Assembly (NCBI GenBank): GCA_003225595.1
Contig: QIAR01000178.1
Coordinates: 1 to 21,448, forward strand
Origin: Acidobacteriota bacterium
GTDB taxonomy: Bacteria; Acidobacteriota; Terriglobia; Terriglobales; Acidobacteriaceae
Direction: 5' to 3'
DNA: 21,448 nt
Part shown: positions 1 to 7,152 of the stretch, piece after piece
How positions within the stretch are numbered: position 1 is the stretch's first letter
Layout: each line of letters begins with the position of its first letter
Notes under the pieces: model-generated
Database searches by the model: none
What the model saw: only the letters and a program-made list of their open reading frames with translations
What the model was told of the DNA's origin: nothing
Translations under genes and position numbers: made by a program

Positions 1-1346
1 TCAATCGCCAGCGCCTCAAATCCCTGATGGAACGCGAGCAGAAACGTTTCGTGGACGAACGGCCCAAATCCAAAGCACTGTTCGTGCGTGCTAGCAAATC
101 GTTGCTCAGTGGCGTTCCCATGAACTGGATGGTGAAATGGGCAGGCGCGTTCCCGCCGTTTGTGCGCGAAGCGCAGGGCAGCCAGTTCTTCGACGTCGAC
201 GGGCATCGTTACATCGACTTCTGCCTCGGCGACACCGGAGCGATGACCGGGCATTCTCCCTCAGCCATCATCTCCGCAGTTGAACAGCAGGTACGGCGGG
301 GCATCACGCTTATGCTGCCGAGCGAAGATGCGATCTGGGTCAGTGAGGAATTGCAGAAGCGCTTCGGCCTGCCGTATTGGCAATTCGCGTTGACGGCCAC
401 GGATGCGAACCGGTTTTCCATCCGTCTTGCGCGCCAGATCACGAAACGGCCGAAGATATTGGTCTTCAACTGGTGTTATCACGGCACAGTCGATGAGAGC
501 TTCATCACGCTAGGGAAAGATGGCGTTGCGAAAGCTCGACGCGGCAATGTCGGTCCGCCGGTCGATCCTGCCGTCACGACCCGCGTCGTCGAATTCAATG
601 ATCTCGAGGCGCTGGAGCAGGCGCTCGCACATGGGGATGTCGCCTGTGTGCTCGCCGAACCGGTAATGACGAACGTGGGCATTGTGCATCCCGAGCCCGG
701 CTATCACCTCGCATTGCGCGACCTGACTCGCAAATACGGCTCGCTGCTGATCATGGATGAAACGCACACCATCTGCGCCGGTCCCGGCGGCTACACACGA
801 GCCGAAGCTCTTGACCCGGATTTCTTGGTGTTCGGCAAGCCCATTGCAGGCGGTGTGCCGGGGGCCGTTTATGGGTTCACTGAAGAGGTAGCAGACCGAA
901 TCGCCGCGCACCAGGACCTCGAAGACTGCGACACCGGGGGCATCGGCGGTACACTCGCTGGCAATGCCTTGTCGCTGGCCGCTATGCGCGCTACGCTGGC
1001 GAAAGTCCTTACGAAGGAAGCTTTTGACCGCATGTTCCCTCTGGCCAAGCGCTGGACGGCTGGGGTGGAGAAGGTCATTGCTGACTTCACTCTGCCCTGG
1101 CATGTCACCCGTTTGGGTTGCCGAGCAGAATATCTGTTCACGCCGAATCGCCCGCGCAACGGCACTGAAGCCCACGATGCCATGGACTTCGAACTCGAAC
1201 GCTTGATGCATCTCTATGCGATGAACCGAGGCATCCTACTCACGCCGTTCCACAACATGGCGCTGATGTCGCCGGCAACCACGGCTGAAGACATCGACCT
1301 CCACACTAGGGTCTTTCGGGAAGCCGTGAAGGAATTGGCAGGGTGA
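1..1346 (+). CDS. Class III PLP-dependent aminotransferase (GSA-aminomutase-like), 5' partial
   Basis: This is a fold-type I, class III aminotransferase related to glutamate-1-semialdehyde aminomutase and omega-transaminases. Counting from the first ATG in the window (27), it shows YHGTVDE near 151, DETHT at 244-248 with Asp244 expected to hold the PLP pyridine nitrogen, and FGKPIAGG with Lys271 as the likely Schiff-base lysine. The reading frame stays open from base 3 to 27 and encodes NRQRLKSL, which looks like the usual N-terminus of this subfamily. The true start is therefore probably just left of the window. DETHT instead of the common DEV.TGFR suggests a distinct subfamily whose substrate I cannot name. 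No haem or amine-catabolism genes lie beside it, so a hemL role is not supported. The family is confident; the substrate is unknown. Confidence 0.88.
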   Translation, partial: NRQRLKSLMEREQKRFVDERPKSKALFVRASKSLLSGVPMNWMVKWAGAFPPFVREAQGSQFFDVDGHRYIDFCLGDTGAMTGHSPSAIISAVEQQVRRGITLMLPSEDAIWVSEELQKRFGLPYWQFALTATDANRFSIRLARQITKRPKILVFNWCYHGTVDESFITLGKDGVAKARRGNVGPPVDPAVTTRVVEFNDLEALEQALAHGDVACVLAEPVMTNVGIVHPEPGYHLALRDLTRKYGSLLIMDETHTICAGPGGYTRAEALDPDFLVFGKPIAGGVPGAVYGFTEEVADRIAAHQDLEDCDTGGIGGTLAGNALSLAAMRATLAKVLTKEAFDRMFPLAKRWTAGVEKVIADFTLPWHVTRLGCRAEYLFTPNRPRNGTEAHDAMDFELERLMHLYAMNRGILLTPFHNMALMSPATTAEDIDLHTRVFREAVKELAG

Positions 1347-1437
1347 TCCCCTCAACTGGAGACACCCGGACGGGGAGCACTGAGGCCTCTTGGGTTGTCT
1401 TCCTGCCGGAAATGAATCGGACTGGGCATTTCCCCCA

Positions 1438-1466
1438 TTGATTCCTATCCGTTTACGATGTAGATT
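1438..1466 (+). promoter_or_regulatory. Candidate sigma70-type promoter of the DUF1059 gene
   Basis: TTGATT (1438-1443) and TAGATT (1461-1466) are separated by 17 bp and each matches the consensus at four of six positions. Transcription would begin near 1473, leaving a short leader with a strong Shine-Dalgarno AGGAGG just before the ATG at 1497. Seen by pattern only. Confidence 0.3.
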
Positions 1467-1496
1467 GCTTGCGCATCTTCGGAACAGGAGGGGTCT

Positions 1497-1697
1497 ATGG
1501 CAACCCGCAAGATTATTGATTGCCGGCGTTTTCCGAGCGAGAAGAACTGCAGCCTTGCCATTTCTGGCACTGAGGAAGAGGTGCTGGATCTGGCAGTTCT
1601 GCATGCAACCACGGTCCATGGTCACGAGAATACGCCCGAACTCCGCGAACAGATTCGGTCCCTGCTGCAAGACGAGATCACTGCCGCGGCAGCTTAG
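1497..1697 (+). CDS. DUF1059 small protein
   Basis: A 66-residue protein matching the DUF1059 family over its whole length. It has the N-terminal DCRRFPSEKNCS segment with two cysteines (Cys9, Cys18), an acidic middle EEEVLDLAVLHA, and the HGHENTPELREQIRS tail with conserved histidines. The spacing of Cys and His suggests metal binding, but no biochemical role is established for the family as far as I know. An excellent ribosome site (ACAGGAGGGG, ending about 5 bases before ATG) fixes the start. The gene stands alone, 150 bp after the aminotransferase and 124 bp before the lipoprotein gene. It is small but almost certainly real. Confidence 0.85.
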   Translation: MATRKIIDCRRFPSEKNCSLAISGTEEEVLDLAVLHATTVHGHENTPELREQIRSLLQDEITAAAA

Positions 1698-1723
1698 TTC
1701 CAATGTGAGAGGGCGCGGGCACG

Positions 1724-1752
1724 CCGCCTCGATTCACGTACAAACGAGGTGG
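1724..1752 (+). terminator. Hairpin after the DUF1059 gene, terminator-like
   Basis: CCGCCTCG (1724-1731) pairs with CGAGGTGG (1745-1752) over 8 bp with one G-T wobble and a 13-base loop, 27 bp after the DUF1059 stop. There is no T-run behind it, so an intrinsic terminator is only possible. A perfect 12-bp palindrome, CAGGATATCCTG (1757-1768), follows and could equally be an operator for the next gene. Confidence 0.3.
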
Positions 1753-1821
1753 TGTTCAGGATATCCTGCAGTGTCCGTGCCTGTCTCGTATCCCTCCGTG
1801 TTACGCTGATAACCCGGCTTC

Positions 1822-2931
1822 ATGGAATTCCGCCGCCATGTTTATGGCGCGTTGTCCGCCCTGGCAGCAACCGCCTTGTTAGCTGGCTGCGCCTCCACGG
1901 GTGCGCCGATGCCGCCATCGCTCGAGCTCCCCAAGCCGCCGACCGATCTCCGAGCTGCGCGCAAAGGCAACAAGGTGTATCTCACCTGGAGTGTGCCTGT
2001 TTTAACCACTGATCGGCAATCTGCCCGGCATCTGGGACCGACTCGAATCTGCCGCAGCCTGGATGCAGTCATCAGCCAATGTGGCACGCCGGTCGGGGAG
2101 GCTCCTCCGCCAACGACAACCCCGACGCCGCCAAAAAAAAATGTTGCCAGCACACAAAAATTGCTGTCCAACTATACGGATACCCTCCCGCCGGGGTTGG
2201 AGCAGCACAACCCCACGACAATGGTGACCTATGGAGTCGAGGTGTTGAACACCAACAATCGTGGTGCCGGACTTTCAAATCAGGTGCAAGTCCTCGCGGC
2301 ACCGACTCTTCCGCCGCCTAATGATTTCAAAGCGCAGGTCACAGCGGATGGCATCCTGCTTACGTGGATGGGAATGCCCAACACACACGACGTCGCTGAA
2401 ATCGACCATCTATATCGCGTCTACCGTCGGGAGACAGATTCCGGCAGTGAGACATTGGTTGGTGAGTTTCAGCTGGATACCGCATCCGAAGTTCGACTCG
2501 TGGACCGCAGCTTCGCCTGGGGAAAGACGTACGATTACCGTGCGACAATCGTCACCCGCGTTTCCCGGGGCAATAATCCGCCCATCGAGGTCGAAGGCGA
2601 TGATACGTCTCCCATCAAAGTCTTCGCCCATGACATCTTTCCGCCTGTCGTGCCTAGCAGCCTTCAGGCAGTGTTTTCCGGAGTCGGCCAGCAGCCCTTT
2701 GTAGACCTGATCTGGGCACCGAATACTGAAACCGATCTCGCCGGGTATAACGTCTATCGCCGCGAAGAAAGCGATCAGGCGATGAAGATCAACACCAATC
2801 TGGTGAAGACGCCCGCGTACCGCGACAGCAACGTGGCCTCGGGCAAGAAATATTTTTATTCCGTATCGGCGGTCGACCTCCGCGGAAACGAGAGCGCGCG
2901 CTCGGAAGAGACGAGCGAGGCGGTGCCCTAA
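1822..2931 (+). CDS. Fibronectin type III domain lipoprotein
   Basis: A 369-residue exported lipoprotein. The N-terminus has RR, a hydrophobic core and a lipobox LLAGC with Cys23 as the expected lipidated residue, followed by Ser/Thr/Pro-rich linker. The rest reads as a string of FnIII-like beta domains: a diverged one at about 37-165, one at about 172-280 (ILLTWMGMP, YRVYRRE, YDYRATIVT) and one at about 288-366 (DLIWAPN, LAGYNVYRRE, YFYSVSAVD). The first domain carries a Pro/Thr-rich insert near 95-107, encoded across a run of nine A bases (2133-2141). Such proteins usually mediate envelope contacts or carbohydrate binding; the role here is unknown. No strong Shine-Dalgarno precedes the ATG. 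Confidence 0.85.
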   Translation: MEFRRHVYGALSALAATALLAGCASTGAPMPPSLELPKPPTDLRAARKGNKVYLTWSVPVLTTDRQSARHLGPTRICRSLDAVISQCGTPVGEAPPPTTTPTPPKKNVASTQKLLSNYTDTLPPGLEQHNPTTMVTYGVEVLNTNNRGAGLSNQVQVLAAPTLPPPNDFKAQVTADGILLTWMGMPNTHDVAEIDHLYRVYRRETDSGSETLVGEFQLDTASEVRLVDRSFAWGKTYDYRATIVTRVSRGNNPPIEVEGDDTSPIKVFAHDIFPPVVPSSLQAVFSGVGQQPFVDLIWAPNTETDLAGYNVYRREESDQAMKINTNLVKTPAYRDSNVASGKKYFYSVSAVDLRGNESARSEETSEAVP

Positions 2932-2942
2932 CAAGTTAATCA

Positions 2943-3082
2943 AAAAAGAACACGAAGGGACACCGGTTTTCAATGTTCAATTTCAGAATAAACAGCGTAG
3001 CTGAGCGAGCTACGGGCTGCAATCTGCAACCGGCAATTGAAAATCGACAATTCCTTTGTGTTCCTTCGTACCCTTTGTGGTT
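2943..3082. repeat. Degenerate intergenic repeat phrases before the FAH gene
   Basis: The gap between the lipoprotein and FAH genes is made of short phrases in both orientations. AAGAACACGAAGGGAC at the left end is a rough inverse of TTTGTGTTCCTTCGTACCC near 3053-3073. TTCAATGTTCAATTTC and CAATTGAAAATCGACAATT form a second loose pair, and GTAGCTGAGCGAGCTAC (2998-3014) is a small hairpin. The structure is seen; dispersion in the genome is inferred from the style of the phrases. Confidence 0.45.
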
Positions 3083-3094
3083 AGATGAGTTCTC

Positions 3095-3895
3095 ATGAAA
3101 TACTGCCGGTTCCAACTCAACGGCCAGGCGCATTACGGCCTGGTTGAGTCCGTAGCCGGAACGGAACAAATCACTCGTCTTCTGCTCAGCCCACCCGAAG
3201 ATGTCGGCGGAGACATAGAGGATCTGGCCAGCAAACGCATGGACCACATCGTGCTGGCCGAGGCCAAGCTGCTTGCACCAGTGCGTCCTTCGAAGATCGT
3301 GTGCGTCGGGCGCAACTACCGGGAACACGCCGCCGAACTGGGCAACGAAGTCCCACAAGAGCCACTGATTTTTCTTAAGCCGCCATCCTCGCTGCTGGGC
3401 GCAGGGGAAAAAATCTGTCGGCCAAAAATTTCCCGGCGCGTGGATTACGAAGGTGAACTAGGAGTTGTCATCGGGCGCCCGTGCCACAAGCTTGCTCCAG
3501 GTGAAGATGTTCGTAAATACATCCTCGGCTACACCTGCGTGAACGATGTTACTGCGCGCGACCTGCAGAACAAAGATGGACAGTGGACACGGGCCAAAGG
3601 CTTCGACACGTTCTGTCCCGTGGGTCCGCTGGTGAGCGACGAAATCGATCCTTGGTCCGGCACCGGCGTGGAAACTCGAGTCAACGGCGAGCTTAGGCAG
3701 CAGGGCAATACGCGGGATTTCATCTTTCCGCTCGATGTTGCAATCCGCCACATCTCCGAGGTGATGACGCTCTACCCGGGCGATTTGATTGCTACCGGCA
3801 CGCCCCAGGGCGTCGCGCCGCTGGCCGCTGGGGATGTCGTGGAAGTGACTGTCGAAGGCGTTGTCACGCTGCGCAATCCGGTGGTGGACGAGTAA
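3095..3895 (+). CDS. Fumarylacetoacetate hydrolase (FAH) family protein
   Basis: A 266-residue FAH-fold protein of the fumarylpyruvate hydrolase/isomerase type. A short N-terminal beta domain (1-65) precedes the catalytic domain, which begins at VCVGRNYREHAAE (69-81). Divalent-metal ligands expected from the family are present: Glu119 and Glu121 in DYEGELG and Asp151 in VNDVTARDLQ. KGFD (168-171) and TGTPQGV (234-240) complete the active-site signature. Members cleave or decarboxylate beta-keto acids from aromatic ring degradation, or act as oxaloacetate decarboxylase; the substrate cannot be read from sequence. The length is normal and the start at 3095 gives the family N-terminus. No other ring-cleavage gene is nearby, so a housekeeping oxaloacetate-type activity is as likely as catabolism. 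Confidence 0.9.
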   Translation: MKYCRFQLNGQAHYGLVESVAGTEQITRLLLSPPEDVGGDIEDLASKRMDHIVLAEAKLLAPVRPSKIVCVGRNYREHAAELGNEVPQEPLIFLKPPSSLLGAGEKICRPKISRRVDYEGELGVVIGRPCHKLAPGEDVRKYILGYTCVNDVTARDLQNKDGQWTRAKGFDTFCPVGPLVSDEIDPWSGTGVETRVNGELRQQGNTRDFIFPLDVAIRHISEVMTLYPGDLIATGTPQGVAPLAAGDVVEVTVEGVVTLRNPVVDE

Positions 3896-3991
3896 CGACA
3901 GATTGCGCAAGAATCGTAGGTTGTTGCCACACGAGCTTCGGCCCACCTTGGTAACCCCGCCAGCCTCTTCCGTAATTTCGTTTTCGGGCTT

Positions 3992-4432
3992 ATGCTGATA
4001 TTGGTCGTTGTATCCACGCGGCTATTTTTTTTCCAGGCAGCCATGCACCCGCTCCGCATCTACACGCTCGTTTTTGGCGGAACAGCAATCGCCTTTGCTG
4101 CTTATACCTTGTTGCGTCGAAAGCCCAAGACTGCCAACGAAATTGAGCGGGCCCGCCGCGAATGGCTGGACCGGGTCGGTCGCATTACCGACGGCACTGT
4201 CATCGACGTGCAAGAATTGACCTCCAACAGCCACGCTGCCCAAACTATGTTGATCTATAAGTACGAGGTGGCCGGCGTCTCGTACGAAGCATCGCAGGAT
4301 GTCACCTACTTGCGGCAGTGGATCAACCTGCAATCGTGCCGCCTGGGCGTACCCACCTCCGTTCGATATGATCCCCACAATCCGGGCAATTCCATGGTGA
4401 TTTCGGAAAACTGGATGGGGCTGAGGCAGTAG
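3992..4432 (+). CDS. DUF3592-like membrane-anchored protein
   Basis: A small protein with an N-terminal hydrophobic segment and a compact beta domain. After the membrane anchor (about residues 24-41) and a charged stretch (KPKTANEIERARREW) comes GTVIDV, YKYEVAGVSYEAS and VRYDPHNPGNSMV, the strand pattern of DUF3592. The function of that family is not known. The start is uncertain: the long form begins at 3992 and adds a second hydrophobic stretch, while ATG 4043 (MHPLRIYTLVFGG) gives a simpler single-anchor protein that looks more natural. Eight T bases (4025-4032) lie between the two possible starts. No clear Shine-Dalgarno marks either. It is transcribed towards the M23 gene. Confidence 0.7.
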   Translation: MLILVVVSTRLFFFQAAMHPLRIYTLVFGGTAIAFAAYTLLRRKPKTANEIERARREWLDRVGRITDGTVIDVQELTSNSHAAQTMLIYKYEVAGVSYEASQDVTYLRQWINLQSCRLGVPTSVRYDPHNPGNSMVISENWMGLRQ

Positions 4433-4667
4433 AACCGCTTATCTGTCGCTGATCATTGGTCGCTAGCCCACCCAAAACTTTGTTAGCTAATCCACCCACC
4501 TCACCCTGTGCGCGCTCGCATGAACCTGTCGGGTCTCGTGCACTTCGTGCATACGGGCATCCGCTCGGCCATAAATCGGCATAAATCGGCATAAAGAGGT
4601 CTCTCTAAGAGGAGAACTGAAATCGACCGAGCAGAACAGAATGAGGACGGCGTCGAACGATCGCCGA
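4433..4667. other. Convergent intergenic region with hairpin and short tandem repeat
   Basis: There is no gene here. A small perfect hairpin, TGCAC-TTC-GTGCA (4539-4551), lies between the two converging genes and could stop transcription both ways, though it has no T-run. The sequence ATAAATCGGC is repeated head to tail at 4571-4580 and 4581-4590, with a partial third unit after it. Confidence 0.5.
4571..4595. repeat. 10-bp tandem repeat, about 2.5 copies
   Basis: Two perfect copies of ATAAATCGGC followed by ATAAA. Too short for a functional claim; it may be a slippage product or part of the dispersed repeat phrases seen in other gaps. Confidence 0.6.
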
Positions 4668-5579
4668 CTAGCTGCCTGCCGCGAATCCGCCGGTATGGGC
4701 CATGGTGACTCGGAGATATTTGTGCGGGTTCACCGGAGTGTCGTTGATGCGTACTTCATAATGGAGGTGAGGGCCGGTGCTGCGGCCGCTAAGTCCGACG
4801 TAGCCGATGATGTCTCCACGGTGTACCTGCTGTCCAGAAATCACTGCGAAGTTTGCCAGGTGCCCGTAGCGCGTGGAAATTCCGTGTCCATGGTCAATCG
4901 TGACTTCGCGTCCGTATCCGCCCATGAAATCGGCGAACATCACAACACCATCGGCAGTAGCGATCACCGGTTGGCCATAACTGGCTGAAATATCTACACC
5001 GCAATGAAACGCGCCTTCACCGTTGAATGGATCGATGCGCTCTCCAAACGAACCGGTCACTTGGCCTTCAACTGGCCATAAGTTCGGGGACGCGGAAACA
5101 CGCAGCCAATCGGCAGTGGTCACGTTCCGACTAAGCCCGAGCGAGATGCCGATCGTGGCTGCGCCACTCAGGGCGGAAGTTTTCAACGCGTACAACTGAT
5201 CGAGGGAGGAACTTATCTGGGCGTCTCTCATGTCTTCGGTGGAGGCAGTCACCAACATACGTTCGGATTTCAATCCGTATAGGGCAGAAACCTCGCTCGC
5301 AAGGGCGCCGAGCGATGCCACTTGGATATCCTTTTCCTTAGCTACCTGCTCCAACCGGGAGTACCGGTTCTTCAGCGCTTCCTTCTCCGTCCGAAGTTGG
5401 TTGAAACGCGACACCTTCAGCAGCATCCGAACATACGAACTTGCGATTCCTGTAAGGCTCAGGAACCCGATCGCGGCTCCTACCACGAACACGTACAGAT
5501 ATTGGACGGGGATTGATATCTTGCGTAACTGCCCGTCCTCACCGCGCGCGACAAAAAGGATGTAAAAATGTTTACGCAA
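4668..5579 (-). CDS. M23 family metallopeptidase, membrane-anchored
   Basis: A 303-residue cell-wall endopeptidase of the LytM/M23 type. One membrane helix lies at about 25-47, a coiled coil at about 55-90 (RFNQLRTEKEALKNRYSRLE), and the peptidase domain at about 168-292. The zinc ligands are intact: His192 and Asp196 in FHCGVD and His273 in GPHLHYE, with His240 (RYGHL) and His271 as catalytic histidines, so it should be active against peptidoglycan cross-links rather than an EnvC/NlpD-like activator with a dead site. The start is TTG at 5579-5577, supported by GGAAGGGA about 6-8 bases upstream. It stands alone and is read away from thiL. The coiled-coil plus M23 layout suggests a role in elongation or division, by inference. 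Confidence 0.92.
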   Translation of the reverse strand: MRKHFYILFVARGEDGQLRKISIPVQYLYVFVVGAAIGFLSLTGIASSYVRMLLKVSRFNQLRTEKEALKNRYSRLEQVAKEKDIQVASLGALASEVSALYGLKSERMLVTASTEDMRDAQISSSLDQLYALKTSALSGAATIGISLGLSRNVTTADWLRVSASPNLWPVEGQVTGSFGERIDPFNGEGAFHCGVDISASYGQPVIATADGVVMFADFMGGYGREVTIDHGHGISTRYGHLANFAVISGQQVHRGDIIGYVGLSGRSTGPHLHYEVRINDTPVNPHKYLRVTMAHTGGFAAGS

Positions 5580-5797
5580 TATTCCCTTCCGTTAGCAATC
5601 GGAATCGATCCTCTCAGGGCGACTCTGCCGAACTCAGCGACCTGAAACGATCTAATTCCGGGCTACGCTCCCTTTTTGGGATGAGACTTATGCGTGCCCA
5701 CCACCTACCGAAACCGGATAAAATCTAAGTCTGATCGCCGCAATTCATAGCGAATGCAGCACTTAGTTCGGCCAGATATGTTTGGAACAGCCTGAAG

Positions 5798-5826
5798 ACG
5801 GTAACAAACTAGATTCCCCCTGTCAA
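5798..5826 (-). promoter_or_regulatory. Candidate promoter for the M23 gene with a long leader
   Basis: Read on the minus strand, a perfect TTGACA (5826-5821) is followed after 17 bp by TACCGT (5803-5798), a three-of-six match to TATAAT. This would give a leader of roughly 210 bases before the TTG start. The -35 box is good and the -10 box poor, so this is tentative. Confidence 0.3.
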
Positions 5827-6020
5827 CGCTACAAAGCGTTACCAATGCCGGGTAATCGGCAATTGACCTTCTGGCTGGTTACCGGAGAGCCAGTCGCGAA
5901 CGATACCAGAGCGACTCCTTACGGCTGTTTTTGGATGCGATTGTCCCCTGTTGCGCCGCCTAGAAAGTAATTGCAGCAGCTTTTTGCGGACCCCTCGATC
6001 CTTGATACCGTCCGCTCCTA

Positions 6021-6026
6021 TATATT
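6021..6026 (+). promoter_or_regulatory. -10 box of thiL, giving a leaderless transcript
   Basis: TATATT ends nine bases before the TTG start of thiL. With initiation about seven bases after the box, the mRNA would begin almost at the start codon. No Shine-Dalgarno is present, in agreement. No good -35 lies at the usual distance. Confidence 0.35.
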
Positions 6027-6035
6027 GATTCCGTT

Positions 6036-7004
6036 TTGCCCTTAGCTGAAAAAGCTTTGATTAAGCGGGTCCGTCAGCAAGCTTGGATGGGACGCGCACG
6101 CCACATTCTCGCTGGCATTGGAGATGACTGCGCCGTTCTACAGCTCCCGCCACGCCATGAAGCACTTATTACAACCGACTTCTCGCTTGAGGGAATTCAC
6201 TTTCGCCGCGACTGGCACCCGCCTGAGGTCGTCGGACATCGCTGCCTCACACGAGGTCTCAGCGATATTGCCGCCATGGGCGGTGAACCGATTGCGGCAT
6301 TTCTCTCATTGGCTTTGCCACGCAAGTTTCGGCAGAGTTGGGTAGATCGGTTTCTTAGAGGACTGCTACAGCTCGCGAACGATTTCGGTGTCACTCTGGC
6401 CGGAGGTGATACGGCGGAATCTCGCGACGGAATTCTGGCTGATATCGTGGTTCTTGGATCAGTGCCGAAGAGTAAGGCGATTCTGCGTTCTGGCGCTCGT
6501 CCCGGAGATCACGTCTACGTCAGTGGTCAACTGGGGGGCTCCGCTGCGACAATAGAGCTGTTGCTGCACAGCCCAAGCAAGAAGCTTCACCCCACCGCTT
6601 TCTCCCGGCATTTCTATCCCATACCCCGGATCAAACTTGGCCGCATCTTGCGCGAAAAAGGCTTCGCATCGGCAATGATCGATCTCAGCGACGGTCTCTC
6701 CACCGACCTTGCCCATATCTGTGATGAGAGTGGTGTTGGAGCCGAAATTCGAAGCGAAGCGATCCCGCGAGCTACTATGGGCAAACCGCCTCGCGAAGTC
6801 GAACTCCGTTTTGCTCTGCACGGCGGCGAAGATTACGAGTTGCTCTTCACTGTTCCACGAACTCGAAGAATTCCTGAGACGATTTCCGGAGTGCCAATCA
6901 CTCTGATTGGCGAGATCACGAAACGCAAGGGGGTCATTTTGATCGACGAGAACAGTGTTGGCAGGGACCTGCTTCCGGAAGGTTGGGAACACTTCAGAGT
7001 ATAA
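6036..7004 (+). CDS. thiL: Thiamine-monophosphate kinase
   Basis: A 322-residue ThiL that phosphorylates thiamine monophosphate to thiamine diphosphate with ATP in the cytoplasm. It has the AIRS/PurM fold. The N-terminal half carries GDDCAV (29-34), ITTDFSLEGIHF (45-56), LSDIAAMGG (75-83) and GGDT (123-126), the Mg-ATP and substrate acid residues. The C-terminal half carries DLSDGLSTDL (216-225), GGEDYELL (263-270) and the family tail PEGWEHF (314-320). Length is normal. The start is TTG at 6036, which gives the usual N-terminus a few residues before ALIKRVR. No other thiamine genes are adjacent, and I see no TPP riboswitch, consistent with a constitutive last step. It could form a short unit with the following secreted-protein gene, 148 bp away. 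Confidence 0.95.
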   Translation: MPLAEKALIKRVRQQAWMGRARHILAGIGDDCAVLQLPPRHEALITTDFSLEGIHFRRDWHPPEVVGHRCLTRGLSDIAAMGGEPIAAFLSLALPRKFRQSWVDRFLRGLLQLANDFGVTLAGGDTAESRDGILADIVVLGSVPKSKAILRSGARPGDHVYVSGQLGGSAATIELLLHSPSKKLHPTAFSRHFYPIPRIKLGRILREKGFASAMIDLSDGLSTDLAHICDESGVGAEIRSEAIPRATMGKPPREVELRFALHGGEDYELLFTVPRTRRIPETISGVPITLIGEITKRKGVILIDENSVGRDLLPEGWEHFRV

Positions 7005-7069
7005 GTAGCAGCGCCGGAGAAGGCTGTGTTAGCCCCTATAGGCTGCTCAAGTCGGCGGGCAATCTGTTT

Positions 7070-7129
7070 CGACACCGACCGTGTCGGCCCATGCCTCTCT
7101 GTTATCTCCCTAGTCTCTGGTCTCCAGAG
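7070..7129 (+). other. Two hairpins between thiL and the secreted-protein gene
   Basis: CGACAC-CGACC-GTGTCG (7070-7086) and CTCTGG-TCT-CCAGAG (7115-7129) are both perfect 6-bp stems. Neither has a T-run. The first may end thiL transcription; the second sits 23 bp before the next ATG and would lie in its leader if transcribed from upstream. Confidence 0.35.
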
Positions 7130-7152
7130 CCGGACGGGATTAGAGTAGCTTC

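Larger units (their letters stand above)
5580..6035. other. 456-bp divergent gap between the M23 gene and thiL, no convincing gene
   Basis: I see no coding region with family features here. The only sizeable open frame (5782-5970, +) has no ribosome site and no recognisable protein character. The DNA holds several inverted repeats: CTCCC-TTTTT-GGGATGAG (5668-5685), AGACTTA/TAAGTCT (5684-5690 and 5726-5732) around CCG-AAAC-CGG, AACGCT-ACAA-AGCGTT (5825-5840), and CTGGCT/AGCCAG (5871-5876 and 5888-5893). The first two would fall in a long leader of the M23 mRNA if the promoter at about 5797-5826 is real. Confidence 0.6.

Noticed and set aside
510..1211. Open frame of 233 codons on the minus strand inside the aminotransferase
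   Set aside because: It is antisense to a gene with clear class III motifs and shows no domain pattern of its own.
27..1346. Calling the aminotransferase hemL
   Set aside because: The DETHT motif and the N-terminus differ from true GSA aminomutases, and no haem genes are nearby.
2410..2973. Open frame of 187 codons on the minus strand over the lipoprotein gene
   Set aside because: It is a shadow of the FnIII domains on the plus strand with no recognisable motif or ribosome site.
4641..4988. Plus-strand open frame over the M23 gene 3' end
   Set aside because: It is antisense to the conserved zinc-binding peptidase domain.
5782..5970. Possible 62-residue gene in the M23-thiL gap
   Set aside because: No ribosome site, no family resemblance, and it covers two inverted repeats; more likely non-coding.
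5900..6035. TPP riboswitch before thiL
   Set aside because: The conserved CUGAGA and ACCUGAUCUGGAU-like elements are absent, and thiL is seldom under this control.
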